From positions 1 to 50,251 of IMG/VR virus record IMGVR_UViG_3300022208_000006: a DNA stretch of 50,251 bases; one strand, 5' to 3'. This DNA is from a virus. The position numbers and the translations under genes were made by a program. The notes beneath the pieces are model-generated. The model was not told where the DNA came from. It searched no databases and was given only the letters and a program-made list of their open reading frames with translations. Positions 1 to 8,380 of the stretch are shown one piece after another (position 1 is the first letter of the stretch; each line of letters opens with the position of its first letter).

Positions 1-789
1 AATTTTGAGGTTCAGGATAATATAAACCTCTCATTCGGTAATGATGACGATATTTCTTTGGCATGGGTAACAGCCGATAGCGCCAATGGGATAGCTGCCA
101 CTTGGGTTTTAAGGGATGTGTCTGACGTTGCGAAATTTTGGTTCGACCCTGCCAATAATTCATTCAATGTTGCTGCTGTTACTGCTCCAAACTTCAACCT
201 GTACGATTCAGATTCAGCAACAGACGACACAAACCTTGTGGACATAAGAGCCGACCAGTACGCCGGTGGACTTGGGGCAGATTTCACGACCACGACTGAA
301 GATGCCGAATATTCCGATGTTGCCCTTTATTATGTCTCAAATGGAACCAAAACAGCAGCTTTAACGGTGGATGGTTCTGAGGGCAATATCAACAGCACCT
401 TGAATTTCCTAACCACAGGGCAGATTGGTGGCAGAATCGTACCAACCTCTGCGGGATCGGAAAGGGCTTTAACAACAGCAGAATGTGCCGGTGGAATGGT
501 ACTTGTTACTGCGGCGGTTGAGGTAAGGCTAATAGATTGTTCTGCAACTACACTCGGCGCAATGGTTATGGTGGTTCAGGCAGATGCTTCAGAGGTTGTT
601 CAAATCGCTGTAACGGACACAGATGACCATGTATTTCTTAATGGCACAGACCTTGGAGCAAATTTTGAAATTGACTCTCCTGGCGCAGCGGTTGAAGATG
701 ACTTTATTGTTATGATGTGTAGGGAAGCGAATGAATGGCACTCATATGGTAGAAGCGGAACGTGGGTTACAGGGGGTGCGGCTGATTAA
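1..789 (+). CDS. Tail fibre/adhesin-like protein, C-terminal part (5' end cut by window)
   Basis: The frame is open from base 1 and gives 262 residues; a TTG at 58 is only an internal codon and has no ribosome binding site. The protein is rich in Thr, Asp, Ala and Gly with short beta-strand-like repeats, as in phage fibres. It lies directly upstream of two more exported surface-type proteins and overlaps the next start (TAATG at 787). The open frame at 49730-50251 ends at a codon boundary, so on a circular molecule the two pieces would form one protein of about 436 residues with an N-terminal signal peptide. The fibre role is inferred from composition and position. Confidence 0.6.
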   Translation, partial: NFEVQDNINLSFGNDDDISLAWVTADSANGIAATWVLRDVSDVAKFWFDPANNSFNVAAVTAPNFNLYDSDSATDDTNLVDIRADQYAGGLGADFTTTTEDAEYSDVALYYVSNGTKTAALTVDGSEGNINSTLNFLTTGQIGGRIVPTSAGSERALTTAECAGGMVLVTAAVEVRLIDCSATTLGAMVMVVQADASEVVQIAVTDTDDHVFLNGTDLGANFEIDSPGAAVEDDFIVMMCREANEWHSYGRSGTWVTGGAAD

Positions 790-1571
790 TGAATAGACGA
801 AAATTCATAAAACAAGGTCTTTTGTGGATTCCTGTGATTTCTTGCAATCCCATTCTTGCGAAGATAGCAAAAGCGTGGAATACCTCTGTTGCTGGATGTT
901 CTACAATTGATTCTCCTGCTGGTTGTGGTGGAACATCAACATTTGTTGGCAACCCCGGCGACACGGAAACATTTGAGTATCAGGCGGCTGATTTCTGCTG
1001 TACGGAATTTACCGAGGTTGATGGTGGCGATCATATTATCAACACATACGATACTGCCCAAGTGAAGAACGGAACTCACGCCCTGTCAATCGCTTTAACA
1101 GGAGAAGATCAGGAAGACAATTATGTTCAAGCAGATCTGGGTTCAGCAGATGACGATTTCGTAACTGACTTTTGGTACTATCTCTTTGACGCCGCTGATT
1201 ATAACAGCACGTACATAAATTCTGGCACACTATCATCTGATCCAAGCGATGGCAGCGGTTGGGCAATCAGGCATGATCACCTTCAATCGTCATCTGCTGA
1301 TATATATGTAGCCACCACTATTAATAATGACACATCAATACCATTGACAACTAACGCATGGTATCGTTTAGAGGTTGATTACAACCGTAACGGTGGATCT
1401 ACTCTCAAAATTTATAATGCCTCTGATGTACTACTAGACACTCTTGATTTTACTGCACCAGATGGTGGAATTAGATATATCAATTTCGGGTGTATTTATT
1501 CTAACGCTAATGCAACAAACACTCAATACTATGACGATATACGGTACAAGTCTTCTGGAGGTGCATTTTAA
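789..1571 (+). CDS. Tat-exported lectin-like (LamG/concanavalin-fold type) protein
   Basis: 260 residues. The N-terminus has a twin-arginine motif (RRKFIKQ, residues 3-9), a short hydrophobic stretch and VISC at residues 16-19, which fits a lipobox. The remaining sequence has alternating strands and the Trp/Tyr pattern of laminin-G-like sugar-binding domains (DFWYY near 119, AWYRLEVDY near 185, YYDDIRY near the end). The start overlaps the preceding stop (TAATG). It is probably a carbohydrate-binding surface or tail protein. Tat export of a phage fibre-type protein is unusual; lipidation is only a possibility because the hydrophobic segment is short. Confidence 0.6.
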   Translation: MNRRKFIKQGLLWIPVISCNPILAKIAKAWNTSVAGCSTIDSPAGCGGTSTFVGNPGDTETFEYQAADFCCTEFTEVDGGDHIINTYDTAQVKNGTHALSIALTGEDQEDNYVQADLGSADDDFVTDFWYYLFDAADYNSTYINSGTLSSDPSDGSGWAIRHDHLQSSSADIYVATTINNDTSIPLTTNAWYRLEVDYNRNGGSTLKIYNASDVLLDTLDFTAPDGGIRYINFGCIYSNANATNTQYYDDIRYKSSGGAF

Positions 1572-1575
1572 GCGA

Positions 1576-3702
1576 ATGAGAAAACTACTATATATGTTAT
1601 TTTTCGTTTTCATAATTGGGGTTTCCTCTGCTTTAGCTGCTGACTACTATGTCAAGAATGGTGGTAACGATTCAGCAGATGGGCTGATAGGCAATGCGTG
1701 GGCAACCATAGCCCATGTCAACGATTGTGCAGAGGCAGGGGCATCTCCGCCTACAGGTTGTCCTGCCTATGGTTTTGATGATGGTGACACCATCAATTTA
1801 GAAAGGGGAAGCACATGGTCAAATGACGAAACTATCGGATATAATGGTTCTATCATCGATTGGGGTACGATTAACGGATTAACCATACAAGATTATGGAG
1901 CAGGTGCATTACCAAGATTGAATACCAACACCCAACAGGCAATAATGATAGCCGGGTCTGCCATATCGAATCTTACCATTAAGAATATTGACATCAGTGG
2001 TATGGATTGGACTTATGGGCATAATCCAAATTCTGCTCATATATGGATTGAGAATGTCATAGGGATAACTATTGACGGAATATATGCAGATGGTCATGTT
2101 GGGTCGTCTGTATATCCTTTGCACGAGGCTTTTATAAAAGTTAGTGAAACTGTACCAAATAGTGGGAATATAGAGATTAAGAACTGTACGTTAACGAATA
2201 ATTATCAGGACACATTTGCAAATTCAATCACTAGTTGGGGTTCACTGGATGCCGATGCTATAATTTTCTGGTTTGAGTCCAGTGGCGTTCCAAAAGTTGC
2301 GGGAACTGTAAGTGTTCACGATAATTCGACGATAAGTAATGTCTATTCCGATGGTATTCACATCGGTGGTATCCAGACCACGATGAACATTTATAATAAT
2401 ACTTTTTCTGGATTTGGTGAACAAGCAATAGATACAAAGAAATCAAGATATATCAATATTTACAACAATGATATCTCGCACAATGATTTCGGACTATCAC
2501 CTGGCGGTGGTGATCAAACTGGAACCGGCATTATGCTTGGATCGGACGCAGAGGACTGGCCCGGGTACTCGAACAGGGATATTACTGTACATGACAATTA
2601 TATCCATGATGACCAATACCGAGGCATTGCAGCAGGAGAAGGATATAACACAAAAATTTATAACAACTACTTTAAAGACTGTGGGAATGGAATCTGGACT
2701 AATTCCCCAAATGTTAAGGTCTATAATAATCTAATAAATCTCACCGGAACGGCAGGAAGACCTGCAGGCCCATATAAGTCAGCTATTTATGGTGGGTACA
2801 TATCTGGGGTACAAGATAATTTAATTTATAACAATACTATTTATATCAGTGGGGCGAGTTATCTATATGGAATATATTGGGAAGGTGCTTCTGGTCAATC
2901 GGGAAATGATATAAAGAATAATATTATTCAGATGACAAGTAGTTCAAGCGTTTATCCTCTTTATGTCCATGATCTCGATAGTTCAGATACTTTCCCGACA
3001 GTTTCCTATAATAATTACTATAATGCGAATCATTCTAATCGTGTGTCATGGGATGGTACAGTATATGATAACACAGAACAAGCCGATTGGAGAACGGCAG
3101 GACATACGGGGGCTTTATTTTCTGACCCGTTATTCGTGAATCCTGCAACACCAAATTTTTCTTTACAGGCTGGTTCCCCCGCAATAGGGGTTGGATTGTC
3201 AACCATCTGTGATGACGATGATTATAAAGACGGCATTTCACCATCTGATAGCGATTATACCGATGGATTCACCACAATAGATAGAAAGGAAACAGGTCAA
3301 TGCGACATGGGTGCGTTTGTTGCTGATACCACAGCACCTACCCATTCAGGAGCAGGGCCAAGTGGAACATTGTCATGCACAAGTGATGAACGGAATGTCA
3401 CGATGTATTGGACAACATCTGAAACTGCCAATTCCAGAATCGACACCTCTGATAAGGGAGACTATGACGATGCTACGGCTGATTCAGTAACCAATACCAA
3501 TTCCACATCTCACAACGATACCGAAAGTTTTGCTTGTGGGGGTACCTATAATCGCTATGTGTATTCTGAGGACATAGCTGGAAATGAAAGCACGTTATTG
3601 ACAATAACATTCACCATTGAATCAGGCGAACCACCTGCGCCCGATCCAGACGAGGGTTCTGCAAGTATATCAGGTGGTGGATGTAGCGGCGGAGGTATGT
3701 AA
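1576..3702 (+). CDS. Secreted right-handed beta-helix protein (tailspike/adhesin-like)
   Basis: 708 residues from ATG 1576, 4 nt after the previous stop; the longer upstream frame runs through the lectin gene and is not needed. Residues 1-22 form a Sec signal peptide (MRKLLYMLFFVFIIG, cleavage after SALAA). Next comes the YYVKNGGNDSADG motif that opens many pectate-lyase-like beta helices, then repeated N-N-x-I/Y turns (YNNTF, YNNDI, HDNYI, YNNYF, YNNLI, YNNTI) typical of parallel beta-helix rungs. The tail is Gly/Cys-rich (GGGCSGGG). It may bind or degrade host polysaccharide; catalytic residues cannot be assigned by eye. Confidence 0.7.
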   Translation: MRKLLYMLFFVFIIGVSSALAADYYVKNGGNDSADGLIGNAWATIAHVNDCAEAGASPPTGCPAYGFDDGDTINLERGSTWSNDETIGYNGSIIDWGTINGLTIQDYGAGALPRLNTNTQQAIMIAGSAISNLTIKNIDISGMDWTYGHNPNSAHIWIENVIGITIDGIYADGHVGSSVYPLHEAFIKVSETVPNSGNIEIKNCTLTNNYQDTFANSITSWGSLDADAIIFWFESSGVPKVAGTVSVHDNSTISNVYSDGIHIGGIQTTMNIYNNTFSGFGEQAIDTKKSRYINIYNNDISHNDFGLSPGGGDQTGTGIMLGSDAEDWPGYSNRDITVHDNYIHDDQYRGIAAGEGYNTKIYNNYFKDCGNGIWTNSPNVKVYNNLINLTGTAGRPAGPYKSAIYGGYISGVQDNLIYNNTIYISGASYLYGIYWEGASGQSGNDIKNNIIQMTSSSSVYPLYVHDLDSSDTFPTVSYNNYYNANHSNRVSWDGTVYDNTEQADWRTAGHTGALFSDPLFVNPATPNFSLQAGSPAIGVGLSTICDDDDYKDGISPSDSDYTDGFTTIDRKETGQCDMGAFVADTTAPTHSGAGPSGTLSCTSDERNVTMYWTTSETANSRIDTSDKGDYDDATADSVTNTNSTSHNDTESFACGGTYNRYVYSEDIAGNESTLLTITFTIESGEPPAPDPDEGSASISGGGCSGGGM

Positions 3703-3738
3703 GAAGCGGACTGACGCAAAGGCTCCCCCAATGCGCCA

Positions 3739-3787
3739 GCCCTAACCGAAAATCTAATAACGGTAGAAAATCGGCTTTTTTGTCTTT
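3739..3787 (+). terminator. Possible intrinsic terminator after the fibre genes
   Basis: AGCC pairs with the GGCT that precedes a run of six T residues, with an imperfect bulged stem between. The fold is weak; the T-run and the position between fibre and lysis genes are the main support. Confidence 0.3.
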
Positions 3788-3821
3788 AGACGATGGACTT
3801 GAGAAAATCAAGGGTAAAGAT

Positions 3822-3992
3822 ATGAACGGTATAGACAGGGACACATTTATTAAGGCTGACTCTGAAACACAACGGAAAATATTATTCGATATGTTTGAGT
3901 GTATTTGGAAGCGTATGGACAAGTTTGAAAAGCGTATATGGGGCTATATCTTGTTTACGGTAACTTTGCTCGGTGTGGTGGTAATAAAATGA
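3822..3992 (+). CDS. Small holin-like / XhlA-type membrane protein
   Basis: 56 residues from ATG 3822, preceded by AGGG; an in-frame TTG at 3780 has no binding site. An acidic/basic amphipathic N-terminal half (DMFECIWKRMDKFEKR) is followed by one C-terminal transmembrane segment (residues 37-55), the layout of XhlA/haemolysin-like phage lysis proteins. It sits 1 nt upstream of the peptidase gene, which supports a role in lysis: membrane permeabilisation or help in endolysin release. Similarity was judged by architecture only. Confidence 0.5.
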   Translation: MNGIDRDTFIKADSETQRKILFDMFECIWKRMDKFEKRIWGYILFTVTLLGVVVIK

Positions 3993-3993
3993 A

Positions 3994-4371
3994 ATGCAAT
4001 GCCAACGATGCCATGTCCAAACCTGTATTATACATATCAGCGACAAACATCTTTGTGAAAGTTGTCACATGGGAATACTAAACGAGAAACAATGGAGGTT
4101 TACTTATCTTACAGCACTATTAATATTGTACGCATTCGCCAAAGGTTACAAACTGCGCTACGATGCCGCTTACGCCACAACAGGTCACAAATTCAATTCC
4201 TTCCATTATAAACACCTAGCAGTTGACTTCTCATTGTTTGATGCAGAAGGAAACTATCTTGATAAAACCGAAGACCATACGTTCCTCGGAGAGTTTTGGG
4301 AGAGTCTTGACCCTGAATGCACATGGGGAGGAAGGTTTGAGGACGGAAACCACTACTCATACGGGGAATAA
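3994..4371 (+). CDS. Endolysin, M15 (VanY-like) peptidase with N-terminal Cys pairs
   Basis: 125 residues. The core, from about residue 26 (ILNEKQWRF), has the M15 layout: HYKHLAVD is the H-x6-D zinc motif (the usual Gly is His), and WGGRFEDGNHY holds the acidic residue and third ligand seen in T5-type L-alanyl-D-glutamate endopeptidases. This enzyme class cuts peptidoglycan cross-bridge peptides at the end of infection. Before the core lie CQRC and CESC, which look like a zinc knuckle. An alternative ATG at 4069 would start at the peptidase core. Neighbours are holin-type proteins on both sides. Confidence 0.7.
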   Translation: MQCQRCHVQTCIIHISDKHLCESCHMGILNEKQWRFTYLTALLILYAFAKGYKLRYDAAYATTGHKFNSFHYKHLAVDFSLFDAEGNYLDKTEDHTFLGEFWESLDPECTWGGRFEDGNHYSYGE

Positions 4372-4449
4372 ATATTTCCGATGGTGCTGTTTTCAATGGA
4401 AACGACCAACGGAACTTTGCGAACACACCGAAATTAGAGGGGTTATGAG

Positions 4450-4800
4450 ATGAAATGCCCAGAATGTAAAAAACCTATGAAATGGAAAGAAGGTTTGCTT
4501 TCTGAGTCTGGACATAGAGATATGTCTATTGGCAGATATTATTGTCCAAATTGCAAATTATGCAAAACTCCAGAGGAAAGTAAGGGAATAAGGAAGGGTA
4601 GAACTATGGCTCATTCTCTTGTTGGGGTTCGTGTTATGGATAAACAAATAACCAAACAAAGATGTGCTATACAAATAGGAATACTTAGAGAGCGTCAACA
4701 CTGCAAAACTTGTGGTAAACCACATTATAGTTCTAATAAAACTATTCCATGTTTATGCACAGATTGTGATTGTCTTTATTGTAGTACTGTAAAAAAATAA
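4450..4800 (+). CDS. Zinc-ribbon protein, function unknown
   Basis: 116 residues with a purine-rich binding site (GAGGGGTTATGAG) before ATG. Four Cys pairs or clusters are visible: CPEC, CPNC, CKTC and CTDCDCLYC, so at least two zinc-binding units are likely, with the basic linker KGIRKGRT between them. No family is recognised. It lies in the lysis module among other small Cys-rich genes. Confidence 0.6.
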   Translation: MKCPECKKPMKWKEGLLSESGHRDMSIGRYYCPNCKLCKTPEESKGIRKGRTMAHSLVGVRVMDKQITKQRCAIQIGILRERQHCKTCGKPHYSSNKTIPCLCTDCDCLYCSTVKK

Positions 4801-4821
4801 CCAAACCGTTGGAGAATTAAA

Positions 4822-5064
4822 ATGGCAAAAAAAGTAAGGGCAAAAATAACCGCAGGGAGGCCCATTATATTCGACTTCAATGTTGATGGTGAGATAATTC
4901 CCTACAATACGGTATGTCCTAACTGCGGTTCAGAGAACTTTGTCATCAGTTTAGACAAAACCCGAATCACCTGTAACAACACCGATTGCCTGTCGAGGAT
5001 ATTCAGGCGCAGACCCCTAAAGGAAACAGAGTCTGACCTTGACGGTATTAAGTGGATACTATGA
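4822..5064 (+). CDS. Small zinc-ribbon protein
   Basis: 80 residues after GGAGAATTAAA. A single ribbon is formed by CPNC (residues 32-35) and CNNTDC (near 51-56), preceded by a strand-rich N-terminus and followed by basic RRR. Function unknown; possibly nucleic-acid binding. Same orientation and close spacing to its neighbours. Confidence 0.55.
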   Translation: MAKKVRAKITAGRPIIFDFNVDGEIIPYNTVCPNCGSENFVISLDKTRITCNNTDCLSRIFRRRPLKETESDLDGIKWIL

Positions 5065-5073
5065 GGGGGGAGG

Positions 5074-5367
5074 ATGCCAACAACCGTATTGAGAGATATC
5101 GATAAATTAGAGAAAGAGGTCGAACGATTAAAACTTGAGATTTCTGGTGGGAGATTGGGTTTACGAAATGCGGAATCGACTTTTGGGGTGATTAAGTACG
5201 GCAAACCATCGGGCAAATTGATAGTGCCAGTTACAACGGATAGAAGTCCACCCGATATTGACGAAGAAAACTGGTTCTTTATGACAGGCACTTTATGGAA
5301 GAACCCACACATCCATACCGACAGGTGCGGTGTAAAATGCACGGGGTATAAACATGAAGACAAGTGA
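5074..5367 (+). CDS. Hypothetical protein with N-terminal coiled coil
   Basis: 97 residues with a strong binding site (GGGGGGAGG). The first 25 residues form a heptad-like helix (LRDIDKLEKEVERLKLEI), followed by a beta-rich region and a C-terminal His/Cys cluster (HIHTDRCGVKC). Not recognised. The end overlaps the next gene by 14 nt, indicating one transcript. Confidence 0.5.
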   Translation: MPTTVLRDIDKLEKEVERLKLEISGGRLGLRNAESTFGVIKYGKPSGKLIVPVTTDRSPPDIDEENWFFMTGTLWKNPHIHTDRCGVKCTGYKHEDK

Positions 5368-5764
5368 GGAAATGTTTCAGGACTTTCTTGAGATGTTGGA
5401 GAAGGATTCTGAAGATAAGTATGTGGGGTTTCTGTTTGAGTTTGTTCGGATGGTGCTTGAAGCGACAATGGACTTGGGAAAGAACGGATTCGCTCCTGTG
5501 ATGGGTGTTACCTTATATGCCAAGCATGACAACGGCAAAACCGAAATCGTATTTCGTCCGTATATGTCGGCCAACATGGAGATATACCAAATCCTAAAGT
5601 TGGGCGTGTTTTCTGAAAACCTAAAACAGGCAATAAACGAATACGGCAAAGAGGTATGGGGTATGACCCCGATTGATGAACGCAACGATGTTAGAGATCA
5701 GGTGATAGCGACTGATAACTTCAATATTAATTGGGGTCATCTTTTGAAGGGGGAAGAATCTTGA
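5354..5764 (+). CDS. Hypothetical protein
   Basis: 136 residues, starting inside the end of the preceding gene. The N-terminal third is acidic and helical; the middle looks alpha/beta. No motif is recognised. The stop is shared with the TTG start of the next gene. Confidence 0.5.
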   Translation: MKTSEEMFQDFLEMLEKDSEDKYVGFLFEFVRMVLEATMDLGKNGFAPVMGVTLYAKHDNGKTEIVFRPYMSANMEIYQILKLGVFSENLKQAINEYGKEVWGMTPIDERNDVRDQVIATDNFNINWGHLLKGEES

Positions 5765-5937
5765 ACGAATTAGACCACGAAACATTCTTCGTGCAATCCG
5801 TCCTACAGCTTGCCGATAAGTATGGCATAAAGGCTATTATTGATTACGAGAATCATAATGTAGATTTCCAGGGTGAATGTGATGAAATGGCACTTGCCCA
5901 AGAACTTGAGGAAATATTCGGAAAGTATGCGTGTTAG
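5761..5937 (+). CDS. Small acidic protein, TTG start
   Basis: 58 residues. TTG at 5761 is chosen because AAGGGGGAAG lies at the right distance and the codon overlaps the previous stop (TTGA); the longer frame from TTG 5731 has no such site. Highly acidic with one predicted strand-helix unit. Function unknown. Confidence 0.5.
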   Translation: MNELDHETFFVQSVLQLADKYGIKAIIDYENHNVDFQGECDEMALAQELEEIFGKYAC

Positions 5938-5946
5938 GAGGACTAA

Positions 5947-6384
5947 ATGGGATTTTGGGCTAAAGTAAAAGATTTTATATTTGGCGCACCGAAACTAATG
6001 ACCGATGTATTTGATAAAGACTCCGGCTTGCTTGTTAAGGCGGGTGGATTCATTGACGGACTATCTTATACAGACCAAGAAAAAGCAAAAGCATTTGCCG
6101 ACCTTGCAAAAGCCGTGTCAGACCATATTGCATCAACTCTGCCTGAATCAACCGAAAGAAGCGTTACCCGAAGGTCAATTGCTGTCCTGTGGATTAAGGT
6201 GCAACTTTGGCTGATACTTATGGTTGCGATTGTAATACCGTTTAATGTTAAACTCGCTGAATGGTATTTCAAATTAGCAACCTGTGAAGTTATGCTGTGG
6301 GGTACAGCTAGTATAATTATATTCTTTTTTGGCGCATACGCTTGGGGAGCGCATATTAAAAAGAACGGCGATACCCCAAAATAG
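5947..6384 (+). CDS. Holin, 3-TM GTA-type family candidate
   Basis: 145 residues after GTTAGGAGGAC. A soluble helical N-terminal half is followed by hydrophobic segments at about residues 80-97 and 113-133, with a third weaker one. The TERSVTRRSIAVLW lead-in to the first helix resembles the three-helix holins of the gene-transfer-agent/phage family. Such proteins form the inner-membrane lesion that lets the endolysin reach the wall. Position in the lysis module supports the call; the family is judged by layout. Confidence 0.55.
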   Translation: MGFWAKVKDFIFGAPKLMTDVFDKDSGLLVKAGGFIDGLSYTDQEKAKAFADLAKAVSDHIASTLPESTERSVTRRSIAVLWIKVQLWLILMVAIVIPFNVKLAEWYFKLATCEVMLWGTASIIIFFFGAYAWGAHIKKNGDTPK

Positions 6385-6408
6385 TGAACCTGTAACTTGT
6401 GAGGTGGT

Positions 6409-7197
6409 ATGGTAATAACGATTTTTCGTATCCCCTATAGGTATGGTCAATCGATTAATTTTAAGATCATATCAGACATTCATTTGGGTGCAAAAGCATG
6501 TGACAGAAAAGCATTTAAAAAATATTTAGAAGATTCAAATAAGAGTACGTACTTTATAGGGATTGGCGATTTATATGATTCTATTGTCGTTAAAGATAAG
6601 AGATACCAAAAATCAACGGACAGCACAGAAGGGGATGCTATAATAGATGAGCAAATAGATGAGGGCGAGGAATTTCTATACCCATACAAAAACAGGATAA
6701 TAGGTCTTGGAATGGGAAACCATGAAGACGATGTTCTTCGTATTGGGGGAACGGATATGATTAGCAGAACTTGCCGAAGATTAGAGACAAACCATCTTGG
6801 TTGGTCTGGTTTAATCAAACTCATATTAAGCGAAAACAAGAGCAGGACAAGAACGGTTACAATAAGATACCACCACGGTTGGGGTGCTGCCGCCAGAACA
6901 GAGGGGGGTTCATTAACAAAATATTCAAAAGACCGTAAAAATTGGGATGCAGATATTTTTCTTTATGGACATGACCATCATAGAATTGCAAAGGAATTAC
7001 CAAGATTAGGATTGGTAGGAAAAAAACTAATAGCAAAACCGCAACATATTTGTTTGTGTGGTACTTTTTTAAGGACATATCTTGAAGGTAAGGATGCTAC
7101 ATATGGCGAGAAAAAAGGATACGATCCTGTAGCTATCGGTTGTATGGATTTAATAATTAAACCAACAAAGAATTGGGTCAAGGTTAAGGTTCAATAA
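6409..7197 (+). CDS. Calcineurin-like metallophosphoesterase
   Basis: 262 residues with GAGGTGGT before ATG. All blocks of the fold are present: DIHLG (D-x-H), GDLYD (G-D-x-x-D), GNHE, a late HH (YHHGWG) and GHDHH. These residues hold the two catalytic metals of phosphoesterases acting on nucleic acid, nucleotides or proteins. The substrate cannot be read from sequence. It is odd that it sits in the lysis region rather than with replication genes. Confidence 0.85.
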   Translation: MVITIFRIPYRYGQSINFKIISDIHLGAKACDRKAFKKYLEDSNKSTYFIGIGDLYDSIVVKDKRYQKSTDSTEGDAIIDEQIDEGEEFLYPYKNRIIGLGMGNHEDDVLRIGGTDMISRTCRRLETNHLGWSGLIKLILSENKSRTRTVTIRYHHGWGAAARTEGGSLTKYSKDRKNWDADIFLYGHDHHRIAKELPRLGLVGKKLIAKPQHICLCGTFLRTYLEGKDATYGEKKGYDPVAIGCMDLIIKPTKNWVKVKVQ

Positions 7198-7204
7198 ATT
7201 TAAT

Positions 7205-7238
7205 GTTCACAAAAAATGAACGCACCCAAAAGGTGAAC
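7205..7238. repeat. Inverted repeat GTTCAC / GTGAAC upstream of 7243 gene
   Basis: GTTCAC (7205-7210) faces GTGAAC (7233-7238), with a further TGAAC at 7217-7221 that can pair with the first arm as a short A-rich-loop hairpin. It fills the gap between the phosphoesterase and the next gene and may be an operator or an mRNA hairpin close to the ribosome binding site (AGGTG). Confidence 0.4.
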
Positions 7239-7242
7239 AGGC

Positions 7243-7602
7243 ATGGTTAAAACTACAAAAAAAGATTTCGAGCTATTCAAAAAGGAGTGCCAGAAGTGGA
7301 TAGATATTGTGGGACTGAAGGATTGGCACTTTTGGTATGAACACGATGAAACAAATGAGAATTGTATTGCACAATATCTTGACGATGTTCAAGGCAGAAG
7401 TTGTGTAATTTATTTCACAACAGGATTGGATGACAAGCTCAGCAACCATGACATCAAATCAGGCGCATTCCATGAAATCGTTGAGTTGTATATGAAAGAT
7501 TTAAGAAAGATGGCATTAACAGCCCATAGTTATGCGATGGTGGATGAGGCAACTCATAGGGTGATTAGAATGCTCGAAAACGTATTGTTCCCAAAATATT
7601 AG
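7243..7602 (+). CDS. Degenerate metallopeptidase-like phage protein
   Basis: 119 residues. The order WHFWYEHDE, strands around VIYFTTG, then AFHEIVELYMKDL recalls small phage proteins with an HELxHL zinc-protease helix, but here the second His is Glu (HEIVEL), so metal binding and catalysis are doubtful. ATG has AGGTG upstream. A structural or inactive relative of that group is the best guess. Confidence 0.45.
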   Translation: MVKTTKKDFELFKKECQKWIDIVGLKDWHFWYEHDETNENCIAQYLDDVQGRSCVIYFTTGLDDKLSNHDIKSGAFHEIVELYMKDLRKMALTAHSYAMVDEATHRVIRMLENVLFPKY

Positions 7603-7645
7603 AATAGCGACAGTTTAATTGTCGTGATTGTCGGGGAAAGGAAAA

Positions 7646-7774
7646 ATGGAAGCATTATATCAATCATTTGTGTCAATACCGATAGAATTAGTTGGACACT
7701 TAGGCTTATTTCAGATGATTTTAATTGCCGGAGTTGTTATTTTTCGCCTGTGTCTGACGAAGCCGGAAAAGTAG
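7646..7774 (+). CDS. Small single-TM membrane protein
   Basis: 42 residues with a clear binding site (GGGGAAAGG). Residues about 14-36 are hydrophobic (ELVGHLGLFQMILIAG then VVIFRLCL) followed by a short basic tail (TKPEK). It is the last rightward gene of the lysis cluster and its 3' end overlaps that of the minus-strand gene at 7737-7961. It could be an accessory lysis protein. Confidence 0.5.
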   Translation: MEALYQSFVSIPIELVGHLGLFQMILIAGVVIFRLCLTKPEK

Positions 7775-7961
7775 GTTTTTTCCAGATTGCAAGATTATAT
7801 TTTTCATTTATTTTATATGACCAAATAGAAAATGGACAATGGTAGCCTATAATTTCAACAAACCATCCTTGAAGTTTATCCTCTTGTTTTTCTGGTAAAT
7901 GATGTGTTAATTCACAAATTTGATTTAATATAAAACATAAAAACGTCATAAAAATTTTCAT
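7737..7961 (-). CDS. Small protein with hydrophobic N-terminus
   Basis: 74 residues. On the minus strand GGGAGGTTTGGT precedes ATG, an excellent binding site. The first 15 residues (MKIFMTFLCFILNQI) resemble a signal peptide; the rest is polar with several Trp. Last gene of the leftward operon; its tail overlaps the convergent 7646-7774 gene by 38 nt. Not recognised. Confidence 0.5.
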   Translation of the reverse strand: MKIFMTFLCFILNQICELTHHLPEKQEDKLQGWFVEIIGYHCPFSIWSYKINEKYNLAIWKKPTFPASSDTGEK

Positions 7962-7977
7962 ACCAAACCTCCCATGT

Positions 7978-8172
7978 TTAGGATTTTAGTGCCATAATGA
8001 AACAAAATCCAGCCAAAAACAATGCGAAAACAATTTCAACATGGAAAACGATTGACTCATTTATATTCAATTGTATAGCTATGGTTTCCCAAATGAATTG
8101 TAATAAAATTAAACAAATAATTACAACCAAGAAAAATAACAAAGATGATATATAATCTCGTTGTGAATTCAT
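7978..8172 (-). CDS. Two-TM small membrane protein
   Basis: 64 residues with hydrophobic segments at about 10-28 and 41-61 (SLLFFLVVIICLILLQF; VEIVFALFLAGFCFIMAL) joined by a short polar loop. GGAAGA lies upstream of ATG. Function unknown; membrane location is clear. Confidence 0.55.
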   Translation of the reverse strand: MNSQRDYISSLLFFLVVIICLILLQFIWETIAIQLNINESIVFHVEIVFALFLAGFCFIMALKS

Positions 8173-8201
8173 AATTAATCTTCCATGTTTAAGGAATTAA
8201 A

Positions 8202-8366
8202 ATGTGTAGTTCTGAAAATCCTAATTGTAATAATTCTGGCTGTTCTTGTCATCAAACAACGGTCATTGAGAGTCTTCTTGACAGAGTGCTTGTTCTCGAA
8301 GGGCAAATCAAACTCATAGAACTTGGGAAACCCCCCGTCAATGCCGTGTCCACAAAAAGATTATGA
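8202..8366 (+). CDS. 54-residue Cys-rich/coiled-coil protein
   Basis: ATG 8202 has AAGGA at the right distance. The N-terminus holds five Cys in 15 residues (C2, C9, C14, C16 and His17 nearby) and is followed by a leucine-rich helix (VIESLLDRVLVLEGQIKLIE). It is a rightward gene inside a leftward block, with its start 29 nt from a divergent start, so it would need its own promoter, which is not seen. Confidence 0.4.
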   Translation: MCSSENPNCNNSGCSCHQTTVIESLLDRVLVLEGQIKLIELGKPPVNAVSTKRL

Positions 8367-8380
8367 GGGCATGAATTATG

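Noticed and set aside
4902-5468. Minus-strand ORF of 188 codons
   Set aside because: Shadow of three rightward genes that have good binding sites; its own start has none.
7624-7845. Plus-strand ORF of 73 codons
   Set aside because: Overlaps the 42-residue membrane gene in another frame; its start has no binding site.
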